DNA of 64,000 bases from Paracoccaceae bacterium (GCA_021296235.1 JAGWAS010000001.1:124001-188000), one strand, 5' to 3'. Shown: positions 49,185-59,302, counted from the first letter of the stretch. The notes: generated by a model not told the origin, from the sequence alone. A program made the numbers and translations.

Positions 49185-50198
49185 TTGTTCTGGTTTGTTG
49201 CAATAGCGATGGCGCTGCTGGCGTCGGTCGCCATCGTCGCCGCACTCCTTAAACCCGGCAGGTTTAGCCTTTCGAGTTTGGAGCGCAATCTCGGCGTCTA
49301 CAGACGCCAATTGCAGGAAATCAATCAGGATCTGTCGAAGAATGCCATCGGTGAAAATGAAGCGGAACAGGCACGGCTTGAGGTCTCAAGGCGTATGCTT
49401 AGGGTGTCGCGCAGCGACGAGACGGTTCAGGCGGAGGCGCCCCGCTTCGCCTCTTTGACACTTTCTGCTCTGGTCTTCCTGATCTTGGTTCCGGGATCGG
49501 CGGCGGTGTACTTGGCTGTCGGTTCAAACGGTTACCTCGATCAACCCTTGAGATCTCGAATTGAGTCGGCAAGTGAAGCATATGCCGACAGACCCGCACA
49601 GAGTGTATATCTGGCACGATTGGCCAATGACCCCGACCAATCTCGAGAAGTTGACGTCGAATCCAATCAAACTGCGGCACCACCGGTCGGGGGCGATGGT
49701 GTCGCTGCTGAAGTTGGTACGAATCAAATTGCAACATTGCGGACCCAGTTTCGTCATGCGGCCAAACAGGGCAACCTGTTGCGCGCAACTGAAATTCAGG
49801 AGCAGATCAACAAGCTGTTGGGAAGCAATGCAACCCAAGAGGATCGAATTCGCCTTGCGGAACTTTATGTCGGGGCAGCCGGCGGCCTTATTTCTCCTGA
49901 GGCCGAGGCGGAGTTGATTGCAGTGCTCGAACTGGATCCCGACAATCTGCGGGCAAGCTACTACTTGGGATTGCTTGCGCTGCAGATCGGCAGACCTGAT
50001 CAGGCGCTTGCGACCTGGGTCGGGGTCCTGCAGAAATCTGATCCGGACGACGACCTTCACTTGGCCATCTCCGAAATCCTTCCATTCGTGGCGGAACTTG
50101 CGGGCGTTGATTTGCAGCGATTGCTCGACAGAATTGCGTCGCAGAAGCCGGATTTCGAGGAGTCAAATCCGGATTTGACATCACCGGGCACCAACTGA
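49185..50198 (+). CDS. ccmI: c-type cytochrome biogenesis protein CcmI-like
   Basis: About 337 residues. The N-terminus has two membrane helices (FWFVAIAMALLASVAIVAALL and a second, LTLSALVFLILVPGSAAVYL) flanking a leucine-rich coiled segment (LGVYRRQLQEINQDLSKNAI), then a periplasmic TPR region (ELYVGAAGGLISPEAEAELI, NLRASYYLGLLALQIG). This is the architecture of CcmI, the apocytochrome c chaperone. No ATG begins the first helix; TTG at 49185 is assigned, TTG at 49086 and ATG at 49209 are alternatives. Other ccm genes are not in the window. Confidence 0.82.
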   Translation: MFWFVAIAMALLASVAIVAALLKPGRFSLSSLERNLGVYRRQLQEINQDLSKNAIGENEAEQARLEVSRRMLRVSRSDETVQAEAPRFASLTLSALVFLILVPGSAAVYLAVGSNGYLDQPLRSRIESASEAYADRPAQSVYLARLANDPDQSREVDVESNQTAAPPVGGDGVAAEVGTNQIATLRTQFRHAAKQGNLLRATEIQEQINKLLGSNATQEDRIRLAELYVGAAGGLISPEAEAELIAVLELDPDNLRASYYLGLLALQIGRPDQALATWVGVLQKSDPDDDLHLAISEILPFVAELAGVDLQRLLDRIASQKPDFEESNPDLTSPGTN

Positions 50199-50311
50199 AT
50201 TCATGAATGATGCATTACCTCGGAACATCAGTGCCCGGAAACCGAAGACGGCCTTTCAGTTTTCCCTCCGGTCAAGTATCCGTCTTTGAAGCCGGTGACA
50301 CCGCGGGTGAA

Positions 50312-50797
50312 ATGTTGGGCGAAATTTTTGAGGACATGGGCCTTTTCCGTGCAACGGTCCCAACAGGCAGGCCCCTGATTGGTCTGGATTTGGGAACCAA
50401 GACGATAGGGGTCGCTGTTTCAGACGTGAGGTGCGCTGTTGCCTCTCCCCTGACGACCATCAGGAGAACCAAGTCATCAATGGATGCTGACAAAATCCGA
50501 CATGTTGCCGGTGACCGGCAGGTTGCCGGCATCGTTCTTGGCCTGCCCAAAAACATGAATGGCACGGAGGGGCCGCGATGCCAGTCCGTGAGAGCCTTCG
50601 CGAAGAGACTGACAGGCCTGCTCGAACTTCCGGTCGCATTCTGGGATGAAAGGCTGTCCACGGCTCAGGCTGAACGCTCCATGCTTGAGGGAGGGCTTTC
50701 GCGCCGCCGCCGAGCTGAGTTGGTCAATCATGTCGCAGCTTCAATCATCCTCCAAGGTGCGCTGGACCGCATGGCAGCTGCGGACAGCCCCAAATGA
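50312..50797 (+). CDS. ruvX: Putative Holliday junction resolvase (YqgF)
   Basis: A 161-residue RNase-H-fold protein. LIGLDLGTKTIGVAVSD holds the first acidic residue, GIVLGLPKNMNGTEGP follows, and FWDERLSTAQAE holds the next Glu. YqgF/RuvX acts in 16S rRNA 5' processing and possibly recombination. ATG at 50312 is chosen since the upstream in-frame part (from 50207) is not conserved in the family. The stop overlaps the DUF1289 start (ATGA). Confidence 0.92.
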   Translation: MLGEIFEDMGLFRATVPTGRPLIGLDLGTKTIGVAVSDVRCAVASPLTTIRRTKSSMDADKIRHVAGDRQVAGIVLGLPKNMNGTEGPRCQSVRAFAKRLTGLLELPVAFWDERLSTAQAERSMLEGGLSRRRRAELVNHVAASIILQGALDRMAAADSPK

Positions 50798-51024
50798 CAA
50801 GGAACAGCTGGAGGCGCGACGAGCCTGACAGCCCGTGCCTTTCGGTCTGTGTCATCCATCCTTCAGCCGGAATCTGCATCGGTTGCCACCGAACTGCCGA
50901 GGAGGTCAGGATGTGGGCATCATTCGATCACGAGGAACGGCTGCGTCTCTTGGGCGAACTTCCATCCCGAAAGCGTCTGCTTCAAAAAAGGCGCGGTGGC
51001 AGAAGAGGCCGACTCCAGAAGTAG
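50794..51024 (+). CDS. DUF1289 family Cys-rich protein
   Basis: A 76-residue protein with the DUF1289 pattern SPCLSVCVIHPSAGICIGC followed by HRTAEEVRMW, four cysteines likely binding metal, and a basic tail. Function unknown. It overlaps ruvX by 4 bp, so it is co-translated. Its end is convergent with dusA. Confidence 0.88.
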   Translation: MTRNSWRRDEPDSPCLSVCVIHPSAGICIGCHRTAEEVRMWASFDHEERLRLLGELPSRKRLLQKRRGGRRGRLQK

Positions 51025-51149
51025 CCATACCGTCCAAGCCGCCTAAATTCCGTTGAACATGCCACGGCGACCAGCACATTTTGCTGAGGATGCCGACTTC
51101 ATGCCGCCCGGTTGATCCAAACCCGGGCGCTGCCGCCGATTTGACACCC

Positions 51150-52157
51150 TTAGACGACCGGAATTGTCCCGGGTTCAGTCTCTGACAGACTCCCAATCAC
51201 CTGAGAGAGATAGGACGTTCCTTCCGATGCCATCCGTTTGCCGTCGGAAATTGCCTGACGCCATGCCTTGGCACCGCGGCATCCGGAATACAGACCGACC
51301 ATGTGGCGCGTAATTTGGTTGATCTTCGTTCCACGCGCTGCCTCCCGTTCGATATAGCCAAGCATTTCCAATGCGACTTCATTTCTGCGCACTACCGTGT
51401 CCATTCCGAATATCCTTCGGTCAACGCCCCCCAGAATGTCGCATGGAACGCGGTATGCAGCCCTTCCCAACATGACTCCATCAATTCCTGTATCCAGTAT
51501 GCGTTCTGCCGCGCTTAGATCCGCTATTCCGCCATTCAGGCAAATCCGCATTTGCGGAAAGTGGGATTTCATTGCGATCACGAGACCGTGATCAAGCGGT
51601 GGAACGGTTCGGTTTTGCTTTGGACTCAAGCCAGCCAACCAAGCCTTCCGCGCATGAATCGCCACACGCCGAACGCCTGCATTCGCCACCGCCTCAAGAA
51701 ACACCGGAAGCGCATGTTCCGGATCCTGGTCATCGACCCCAATTCTGCACTTGACCGTTACCTCGACGCCGTCAGAGGCTTTGATCATGGCTTCGAGGCA
51801 ACGTCGGGTCAGTTCCGGATGGCACATCAGCACCGCACCGAAACACCCTTTTCTCACGCGGTCGGACGGGCATCCTGCATTCAGGTTGATTTCATCGAAT
51901 CCAGCCTCAATTCCCATCCGGGTTGCGTCGCCCAACTCGTCGGGATCGGCGCCACCGAGTTGAAGTGCAACCGGATGCTCGCTCGCGTCGTGGTCCAAAT
52001 TCCAGATCGCGTTTCCTCGGACCAGCGCGGCCGCACCCACCATCTCGGTATAAAGGAGGGAACGCTTGGACATCAGGCGATGGAAATATCGGCAGTGCCT
52101 GTCGGTCCAGTCCATCATCGGAGCGACTGCAAATATTTTTCCATTATTTTTCATCAT
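51150..52157 (-). CDS. dusA: tRNA-dihydrouridine(20/20a) synthase DusA
   Basis: A 335-residue flavin enzyme that reduces uridine in the D-loop. APMMDWTDRHCRYFHRL, the catalytic Cys segment LNAGCPSDRVRKG and GCRGAKAWR at the end are typical of DusA. ATG at 52157 or 52154 starts the chain. No neighbours on the same strand. Confidence 0.94.
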   Translation of the reverse strand: MMKNNGKIFAVAPMMDWTDRHCRYFHRLMSKRSLLYTEMVGAAALVRGNAIWNLDHDASEHPVALQLGGADPDELGDATRMGIEAGFDEINLNAGCPSDRVRKGCFGAVLMCHPELTRRCLEAMIKASDGVEVTVKCRIGVDDQDPEHALPVFLEAVANAGVRRVAIHARKAWLAGLSPKQNRTVPPLDHGLVIAMKSHFPQMRICLNGGIADLSAAERILDTGIDGVMLGRAAYRVPCDILGGVDRRIFGMDTVVRRNEVALEMLGYIEREAARGTKINQITRHMVGLYSGCRGAKAWRQAISDGKRMASEGTSYLSQVIGSLSETEPGTIPVV

Positions 52158-52951
52158 CTTAAGTTCATTTTAGTGAACTGAGTGGAAAACAGAGGCGCAT
52201 TGAATTGTTTCAAATTGCATCAATAAATCCGTTGTTCCATTCCTGAGTGCACTGTTTGCGCTCCGACATTCGGCATTGCGCCGGAAAATTGGCTACCACA
52301 GTTCAATCACCCGATGGAAGTTGACAAGTTCAGATTCGCCACAATCAGAATTTACCTCTCAAGATTTCCGGTTGCATGGTCGTGCGAAGGAGTGAGGGAA
52401 TCAGACAGAGTGCACCGTTGGCCGAGGAGCAGAATTTCATGCTCCAATGGTTAACAAATTCCCATGTTCGGACCACATACTCCATGCTTCCATCAATTTA
52501 TTGTTCAGGTCGGAATTCTTGCCGAATTTGATCTGGAAACGGGACTCCTGCTTTCGCACATTTGAGGATTGTTCACTCGGCACTTAACACTGATCATGTC
52601 TCAGTGCACAAGACGCATGGAATTGCACTGATGGAGCGACATAGCGCACTGCAAATGTTCAAGTTCGCCACAAATGCATTTGACGGTCGAAGAATCAAGC
52701 ATCGCCGTTGAGGATTCAATCATCAGCAGATTCACCGAAAGTTTGAATAAATCCCCCCAAAAAATTATCCTTTCCTGGATCTGGTCAATCTATGGCGCAC
52801 CCTTACACTTCGTAAATTGCCGCCTCTCCTGCACCACCCTCGGTCTCCCCAACTCCGTCGCTTGGCTGTTCGATTGTCCAAAGCACGGCGGGATGATACT
52901 TCGTTTCCAACTGCACAGCGGCCATACGAAAACGAGTTCGAAGCCAATTCA
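52158..52951. other. AT-rich gene-poor region before the PcfJ-like gene
   Basis: About 790 bp that read as clearly richer in A and T than the flanks. The first 40 bp should contain the dusA promoter. A TTGACA at about 52321 could be a -35 box. A plus-strand frame at 52674-52955 (93 codons) has no recognisable domain and overlaps the alternative start of the next gene. Looks like the edge of an acquired region. Confidence 0.45.
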
Positions 52952-55129
52952 ATGATCATTCATAATGCCGGTGCTGCAGATCACACTGAAATCTGGATTT
53001 GGTTCGACCCAAACACCGACCAGAACCGAAGACATCGACACGACACGGTCAGGCTAAAGGCAGATCCTGAAATAGGCATCTTCAGTTGCACTGCCCTGAC
53101 GGATTTTGGACTTCCCGTTCTGCAACCACAATTCGTTGAATTCGCAGCTGTGCAACGGTTCGGAGAACTGTTCCAGCAACGTGCGAACAACAAGGGCAGT
53201 GCCGACTCATTTGCGGTCGTTCTGGCCACGGCGGCACTTCTCCGACTGACGGGCGCCGCCGGTAAGATTCCCGGCAAATTGCAACCTGAGAATTCAGGCA
53301 TTGACGTCATTGCCCGGTTCGAGAGCTACCTGAACCGGAATGCCGAAGCGACCGCAGCTAAGGAGTCGAACAATTGCAACTCCATCTGTCCCTTGGTTCC
53401 CGTGGATATAGCAACTGATGGAATCGAAACCGGAATCCTGACGGAGTCGGAAGGCAAGATTTACCCGGCAAAGGAATTGGGCATTGAATTCAGAATGGGC
53501 GACTCGGCCCTGAAATGGGCAAAGATCATGAAAGAGGAAGTCGGGGTTTCGAGTTTCCGTTTTCCCAAGGGGTTTCAATCCTTGGATCTGAATGCTGCCA
53601 CCGAAGTGTTGGCGTCAATCAATGCGCCCACTGCCATATCCGTGTCATTTTACGCTGACACGCGCTCTCCTCACCAAGCATGGCGCCGACAGTCGGCGGT
53701 TTCCTACCCCATTTTTGCCGAATTCCTTACCCAGTTCGATGTCTGCAGACAAACCATCGATGACGGCCAGCCCCTGCAGCAGTTGCTCTCCAGCATCACC
53801 CAACTCAATAAGGGCCAACTCAAACGCTTGGGAAAACTGCGTATGCCTCTGCCAACTGGCCGCGTATTTCGGCTTGGCGAGGAGATTCGCGGTCTTGACC
53901 CTTTGGGTATCGACAGACCCAGGAGATACGCCCTCGGAAATGAACTTTCACTCGAACAGCTCCTTGGACTCGTCAAGGACTTGGATACCAATTGGGTTCC
54001 GGATGACGAGCGCTCGTGGAAATGCCTGATTGACATAGTGTCATGCTGTGTCGGACCATTGGGAACCAGAATTTCCTTGCCTGCAAGCCAAATATTGAGC
54101 GCGTCCAAGGGAAACTGGATTGGCTTTCATGCCCAGTTGGCTGCTGCCTATGCTTGCAAGGTCGTTGATTTCAATCGCCAACAGATGTCGATGGCCATAT
54201 CGGATGTGTTGGAGATGACTGATGATTTCAGTCAGTCGGTGGTGTTGCCGAATGTTCTCGCCGCCATCATGGAAACGGGAAACCAACTGCCGTTTCCGGC
54301 TTCCCAGGATATCGAGGCGGCCAAGCGGCTTGCGTTCGGACTGATAATCGAAAACTCACGAAATCCCATTGCGGTCCTGCTGGCGACTGCACGTCGTTGG
54401 TTAAGCCGCATTCCGGCACTCATTGCGGCCGAAGGTCAAATTGGCGTCGGTGTAACCCAATCAAACTGGGAGAACGATCCTCGCTGGCCTAAACTGGCCG
54501 AAGAGTTTCATTCCTCCAATGGACTTGTAGTGTGGAATTTGGTCTCTGAAGAGGAATTGCTGGAGGAGTCAAAACGCCTCAGCCACTGCGTAGGCCGTCT
54601 GTATTCCCGCAAGGCGCGGCGCGGTGAATGCCACATTTTTTCGGTTAGGAGCACTGACGGGTCCCAGAGTTTCTCAACATTTGAGGTTGCTTCCCCCGTT
54701 TCTGACATCGAACAAATTGCGAGGGGCGGCGTTAAAATTCTGCAACACAAAGCTAGAAACAACCGGCCACCCGGAATGCAGCCTTCCTTAGCCGTCCAAG
54801 ACTGGCTGAATGCTGTCCGATCAAACTTGCTTACGCTACACTTGGCGGATGTTCGCAGTTGGAGGCGGTCGGTGGAACTGGATTCTCCGGATGCAGGCAG
54901 TAGCGTCCGCTCACCGGAAGACGCTTGGTCGGCGGTCTTGGGTCGGAACTGGCAACAGCAGGATGTTCGTCAAGCTGTCTGGAATGAGTGGAACTCGCAT
55001 ATCTTGCGCGGCGAACTGACGAACCTTGAGCGTTCTGGAGAAATTGCAAAATTGGGTTCGAGCCGGAGCCTGCTTACCCAACTGAAACCGGGCGCTGCCA
55101 AGGAAATTTTTGGTGCCGCCGTTCCGTGA
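52952..55129 (+). CDS. Large protein with PcfJ-like domain
   Basis: A 725-residue protein (770 if a TTG at 52817 is used). Near residues 540-590 it has the PcfJ-like motif: LSHCVG, a basic RKARRGE stretch, then HIFSVR and FSTFEV, as in plasmid and phage PcfJ-like proteins. The first 500 residues are not recognised, though IWIWFDPNTDQN and ADTRSPHQAWRR hint at folded domains. No signal peptide or membrane segment is seen. PcfJ-like proteins are mostly plasmid-conjugation or phage-linked and of unknown function. A mobile origin is inferred from the AT-rich surroundings. Confidence 0.6.
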   Translation: MIIHNAGAADHTEIWIWFDPNTDQNRRHRHDTVRLKADPEIGIFSCTALTDFGLPVLQPQFVEFAAVQRFGELFQQRANNKGSADSFAVVLATAALLRLTGAAGKIPGKLQPENSGIDVIARFESYLNRNAEATAAKESNNCNSICPLVPVDIATDGIETGILTESEGKIYPAKELGIEFRMGDSALKWAKIMKEEVGVSSFRFPKGFQSLDLNAATEVLASINAPTAISVSFYADTRSPHQAWRRQSAVSYPIFAEFLTQFDVCRQTIDDGQPLQQLLSSITQLNKGQLKRLGKLRMPLPTGRVFRLGEEIRGLDPLGIDRPRRYALGNELSLEQLLGLVKDLDTNWVPDDERSWKCLIDIVSCCVGPLGTRISLPASQILSASKGNWIGFHAQLAAAYACKVVDFNRQQMSMAISDVLEMTDDFSQSVVLPNVLAAIMETGNQLPFPASQDIEAAKRLAFGLIIENSRNPIAVLLATARRWLSRIPALIAAEGQIGVGVTQSNWENDPRWPKLAEEFHSSNGLVVWNLVSEEELLEESKRLSHCVGRLYSRKARRGECHIFSVRSTDGSQSFSTFEVASPVSDIEQIARGGVKILQHKARNNRPPGMQPSLAVQDWLNAVRSNLLTLHLADVRSWRRSVELDSPDAGSSVRSPEDAWSAVLGRNWQQQDVRQAVWNEWNSHILRGELTNLERSGEIAKLGSSRSLLTQLKPGAAKEIFGAAVP

Positions 55130-55310
55130 GTTTTCGAAAAGACTCTCATAGACTTGAGATTTGACTGGTCGTCATCCTGATTTTGAACACTCAAATTGGA
55201 AATTGTCGAATGATTGCAGCCAACGGAATTCACATTTCCGATTGACTTCCCACAATTTCGGCATTCTGCTTGGTGTCGCTGTCTCATCCTTAATCGAGTA
55301 AACCCATTTC

Positions 55311-57983
55311 ATGAACAATCCAACGGAGGGCATCTGTCCCTCCCGTGCGATTCCGCTGGCCGGTATGGCGCGGAATTTTTCCATTGTTGCCCCTACCCTG
55401 TTTGCCGCCGTGCTGTTGTCCGGTGAAAACGCGGCAGGTGCAAATTGCATCGACAATGGCCAATTGTACGTTGGCATATCGGACTCACCCCATGAGGGAA
55501 TCTCCTGCACCAATATATCGAATTATTCGATTTTACTCGAGGACGGAGCAAGTATTTCGACGACCAAGGGGCGCGGAATATCACTGACTGGTGTTGGGGA
55601 CATCTCCATTGCGACAAATCCAAGAGGCGGATTTTCCCGAATTTCGTCCAACAAGGACATTGGTATGGGCGAGGTCGAGGGATATCACGCAATTTCCGTG
55701 GTTGGCAGCGGACCCAACACCCCGGGGACGCTTGACATCTCAGTTACCGATGTATGGGCACTCGGCGAAGGCGCCAACGCAATTAGGGTCAAGCGGTACA
55801 GAGGCGACATCAACATCTCTTCCGCCGGAACAATTCGGGTGGACGGATCAAAACCGGCATTCGGCATTCTGGTCGACAATGAGAGCCTCAGAAATCCTGA
55901 TTCTTCGGAGTATTGGACGACTGTCCGGGTCCATGACATCAATTCCAATGCAAGCGAGGCCGCGGACGGAACTGCAGATATTGCGGCCCTCAAGATTGTG
56001 ACATCGGGTGGTGTGACCGTTGAGTCAAATGGCCATATCCACACAAAGGGCAACTACAGCAACGGCGTGCATATCAATCAATTCATACGGATGGATACAA
56101 AAGACCCAGTATCAATCAGGGTCAATGACATCACGACTGAAGGCAGAGGCTCCCATGGAGTAATTGTCAACACCGTGAATTACAACCAGACCATTTCAAG
56201 GATCAACGTTTCCGTCACCGGACGAATCACGACTGGCGACCAATCGTCCCATGGAGTGGCAGTCGGCGGCCTCAACACTGACGTAATTGTCCGCATTGAG
56301 GAATCCGGTTCCGTGGTTATGCAGGAGTCCGCTCCAACAGGTGGACCCTACGCCGTAATCGTAAGCAAGGATGGCGATCCACCTGTCCAATCCGCCACGT
56401 TGACAAATTTGGGTTTGATTGACGGGGATGTCCTTTTGAGCAGTTGCAATGATCCCGTGTTTACGAACCACGGAACACTCAGAAGCCACAAGGAAGTTAT
56501 GCTAGTCAGACCAAGCGGTTGTTCGGGCGATGCAGGCCTTCTGCGAAATCATGGAGTCTTTGAATTCGGGCAGAAGGACACCATTTCCGAAGTCGTGCTA
56601 ACCGGAAATCTGGAACTCTATGACTCAAGCATCCTGTCATTTGATGTTGATTGGGCAAACAATGCCGCCGACAAACTGACAATTGGCGGTACAGCACTGC
56701 TGCGGGGTCGCATTCTGATCAATTCCCTTTCTTTGCCCACTGACAACCGGAAAATTGCAATCCTTGACGCAACTTCCGGATTCTCCGGAACAGCCGAATT
56801 GACCGTGACTCAATCCCTCTTCATCAATTACACACTCGAATTCCAAGACGCGCAAACCGGCAAGGACACGCTGTACCTGTCCGCAAGCTTTGACCCCCAA
56901 CCTGACGGGCTCAATAGGAACCAACGGAACGTACTCTTTGAGATCGGGGAATCCATTTCCACAAGCACGAGCATAGCGGACGCGTATCTGGATATAGTAA
57001 ATCACATGGAAATTGAGGAGTTGCGCTACGACCTTGACAGTTTCGGAAACGAAATTGCCGGCGCGGCAATTCAGTCAACCTATCATGTTGCGCGTGCGGT
57101 TGCCGATTTAATGCCTGACTGCAAACCGCAGAATAACTCATCACCGCTGCGACTCTGCAGTTGGGTAACGGGTGAACTGGATCGAAGATTCCGTTCACGG
57201 GCATGGGAGCAACGCGGGTTCAGTGTATCAGGGTACAATGTCGGCACAGGGTTTGCAGTTCATTCCGACGAGTCGAACCATCAAGCTGGTCTCGGTCTGG
57301 TCTGGGCGCAGTCTAACCTGACTTTGGACTCTTTCGCACTGGCCGAAAGCCAAATCCTTTCTGCACGAGCTCATTATGAAGGAACATATGGCCGTTTCAA
57401 ATATTCGGTTGCCGCCATTGCGACTAGCGGCAGTTACCAAATCACGCGGAGCGTGCCCGACGGTGGGTCAATCACGACCTCAATGGGCCGATTGGAAGGC
57501 AGATCAATCGGGCTGAAGGGAACCGTTTCATGGAGTGCTGTCTTCGGTGATGTTCGAGTTGGCCCAATTGCCGAATTCGACTTTTTTCGGGTCAAGGGCA
57601 AACCTTACAGTGAGAGAGGTGCCGGAGATCTTTCCCTTGAGGTGCATTCAACCATAACAGACATTGCAGCAGCTGGAATCGGAATCCAATTGCGATCCGA
57701 TCCAGTGCATGTGGCTGGCGTCGACATGGTGCCGTCTTTCAGGGGAATCCTCAACAGGATTGTTGACGGCACGATCGAAGTCGAGTCGGATTTTCGAGGT
57801 GGCGCCGGCACTTTCCTGTCTACGACAAGCTTGCTGCCAGTGACGCTTGACATGGAGATATCTGGTGCATTTCGTTCAAACTCCGGAAAATTACTCGGAA
57901 ATCTTGGACTGCAAACGGCAATGGCGGATGGCGGGAAGATCGCCCGCTGGGCACTTGACGGAAACCTCGTGATCCGGTTTTAG
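55311..57983 (+). CDS. Autotransporter (type Va secretion) outer membrane protein
   Basis: An 890-residue protein. A signal peptide is visible at residues 19-44 (MARNFSIVAPTLFAAVLL, then an AAGA cleavage region), so the true start may be ATG at 55365 rather than 55311. Residues about 45-600 form a repetitive beta-helix passenger rich in Gly, Ser and Asn with no obvious catalytic site, and 615-890 form an autotransporter beta-barrel ending in a terminal Phe (NLVIRF), needed for BAM recognition. The passenger has only a few cysteines. Adhesin or surface protein is the general inference; no specific target can be named. Confidence 0.85.
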   Translation: MNNPTEGICPSRAIPLAGMARNFSIVAPTLFAAVLLSGENAAGANCIDNGQLYVGISDSPHEGISCTNISNYSILLEDGASISTTKGRGISLTGVGDISIATNPRGGFSRISSNKDIGMGEVEGYHAISVVGSGPNTPGTLDISVTDVWALGEGANAIRVKRYRGDINISSAGTIRVDGSKPAFGILVDNESLRNPDSSEYWTTVRVHDINSNASEAADGTADIAALKIVTSGGVTVESNGHIHTKGNYSNGVHINQFIRMDTKDPVSIRVNDITTEGRGSHGVIVNTVNYNQTISRINVSVTGRITTGDQSSHGVAVGGLNTDVIVRIEESGSVVMQESAPTGGPYAVIVSKDGDPPVQSATLTNLGLIDGDVLLSSCNDPVFTNHGTLRSHKEVMLVRPSGCSGDAGLLRNHGVFEFGQKDTISEVVLTGNLELYDSSILSFDVDWANNAADKLTIGGTALLRGRILINSLSLPTDNRKIAILDATSGFSGTAELTVTQSLFINYTLEFQDAQTGKDTLYLSASFDPQPDGLNRNQRNVLFEIGESISTSTSIADAYLDIVNHMEIEELRYDLDSFGNEIAGAAIQSTYHVARAVADLMPDCKPQNNSSPLRLCSWVTGELDRRFRSRAWEQRGFSVSGYNVGTGFAVHSDESNHQAGLGLVWAQSNLTLDSFALAESQILSARAHYEGTYGRFKYSVAAIATSGSYQITRSVPDGGSITTSMGRLEGRSIGLKGTVSWSAVFGDVRVGPIAEFDFFRVKGKPYSERGAGDLSLEVHSTITDIAAAGIGIQLRSDPVHVAGVDMVPSFRGILNRIVDGTIEVESDFRGGAGTFLSTTSLLPVTLDMEISGAFRSNSGKLLGNLGLQTAMADGGKIARWALDGNLVIRF

Positions 57984-58089
57984 GCGATATCCCATCCGGG
58001 CCCGCTACATTTTCTTTAGGCCATGTACCCAATTATCGACTTATTGGCGTCATCTGAAATGTTGCCGAAAGCCATCCATAAGGTGCTCA

Positions 58090-58284
58090 AGGCATGAGCG
58101 GGAAATCCTCCGCTCGGCACTTCCTCAAAAGCACCAGGGTCCGGAACGGGTGCATGATTGAAAGGGGATGAACGGCGTTTTCTTCGTGCTTCGCACCGGC
58201 ACTCCCTGGCACGACCTCCCGGAGCGATACGGTCCAAACACGACTTGCTTCAATCGGTGGAGCAGGAATGGCATCTGCTCATAA
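58090..58284 (+). pseudogene. Remnant of an IS5-family transposase
   Basis: Reading in one frame gives ALPQKHQGPERVHD, then a stop, then NGVFFVLRTGTPWHDLPERY and GPNTTCFNRW before a second stop at 58282. This is the N-terminal DDE transposase signature of IS5-type elements (LP-K-x2-G-x-RV-D...VLRTGTPW-DLPERYGP). A stop replaces an expected Arg codon after VHD. The catalytic core is missing or unrecognisable, and no terminal inverted repeats were seen, so the element is dead. Confidence 0.75.
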
Positions 58285-58477
58285 TCAAGAAAGAACTTCA
58301 AAGGATTGCGGGCGATGACGACGCCAGCGACGGTACGACCGGTTCGGTTCGTCTGCGATCCTCATCCTTGGACTGTTTGGCCTTGCACTTGCGACGCTTC
58401 GCCACACCACCGTTCTGATAACAGCAACTGTGCCGAAACTCTGCGGCACTATGCAATTGAACAACTTGAATCCCGTA
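58285..58477. other. Degenerate sequence following the transposase remnant
   Basis: No gene recognised. Open frames (58158-58418, 58306-58542) are probably decayed IS sequence or noise. It ends at the 3' end of the glutamine amidotransferase gene. Confidence 0.35.
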
Positions 58478-59302
58478 TCAGGAACTCCGCATCACCATTC
58501 CGCTGCCGCGCCAACGCCGCAACGCATCTCCGAATGCCCTGAACAGTGCTATCGAAACCGGATCTGCGCCGGCATTGTATTCGGGATGCCACTGAACCGC
58601 GAGGGCAAATCCCTTGGCAGCCGAGATCGTAATCGCCTCCGGCGTGCCGTCAGGAGCGGTTCCTTCAATCGAAACCCGGTTCCCGGGAACCTTGATTCCC
58701 TGCCCGTGCAATGAATTCACAACAACTGACCGGGACTCGAACAATTCGGCAAACACACCTCCGTCAATGAACTCGATCGAGTGCCGATGAGCGAATTTCT
58801 CATCGAGGCTTCCGTCTGGCGGCATCCTGTGATTCATGCGGCCGGGCAGTTCGCGAATTTCCGGATGCAGGGTTCCACCAAATGCAACATTGAATTCTTG
58901 GAAACCCCGGCAAACACCAAGGACGGGCTGTCCCCTTTCCACGCAAAGGCGGATTAGCGGCAGCGCTGTTCTGTCGCGGTTCCGGTCAAATTGGCCATGC
59001 GCCTCAGTTGCTTCCTCGCCATACTCCTCAGGATGCACGTTTGGCCGGCCTCCCGTGAAAAGAAAGCCGTCACAAACCTCAACGATGTCATCGGGGCACA
59101 CAAACTCGGGGTCGGAAGGCACCATCAAAGGAGTTGCACCGGCAACCTTGGAAATTGCCTCACTATTCATCGTGCCCGTGGCATGGACGGGATAACTGTC
59201 GTCTATCAGATAGTGGTTGCCGACAATTCCGACCACTGGGCGCTGCACGATTCCACCTGTTGTTTGTCCAAAGCGTTCATCTAGCCGAAGACGACAGTTC
59301 AT
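58478..59302 (-). CDS. Class I glutamine amidotransferase, gamma-glutamyl-GABA hydrolase family
   Basis: A 274-residue PuuD-type enzyme. The catalytic triad is Cys131 in VLGVCRGFQEF, His239 and Glu241 in AVQWHPEY. The fold start VVGIVGNHYLIDD and FLFTGGRPNVHP are typical. It probably hydrolyses a gamma-glutamyl amide such as gamma-glutamyl-GABA in putrescine breakdown, but no puu genes adjoin, so the substrate is uncertain. The 5' end is divergent from gatB. Confidence 0.88.
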   Translation of the reverse strand: MNCRLRLDERFGQTTGGIVQRPVVGIVGNHYLIDDSYPVHATGTMNSEAISKVAGATPLMVPSDPEFVCPDDIVEVCDGFLFTGGRPNVHPEEYGEEATEAHGQFDRNRDRTALPLIRLCVERGQPVLGVCRGFQEFNVAFGGTLHPEIRELPGRMNHRMPPDGSLDEKFAHRHSIEFIDGGVFAELFESRSVVVNSLHGQGIKVPGNRVSIEGTAPDGTPEAITISAAKGFALAVQWHPEYNAGADPVSIALFRAFGDALRRWRGSGMVMRSS

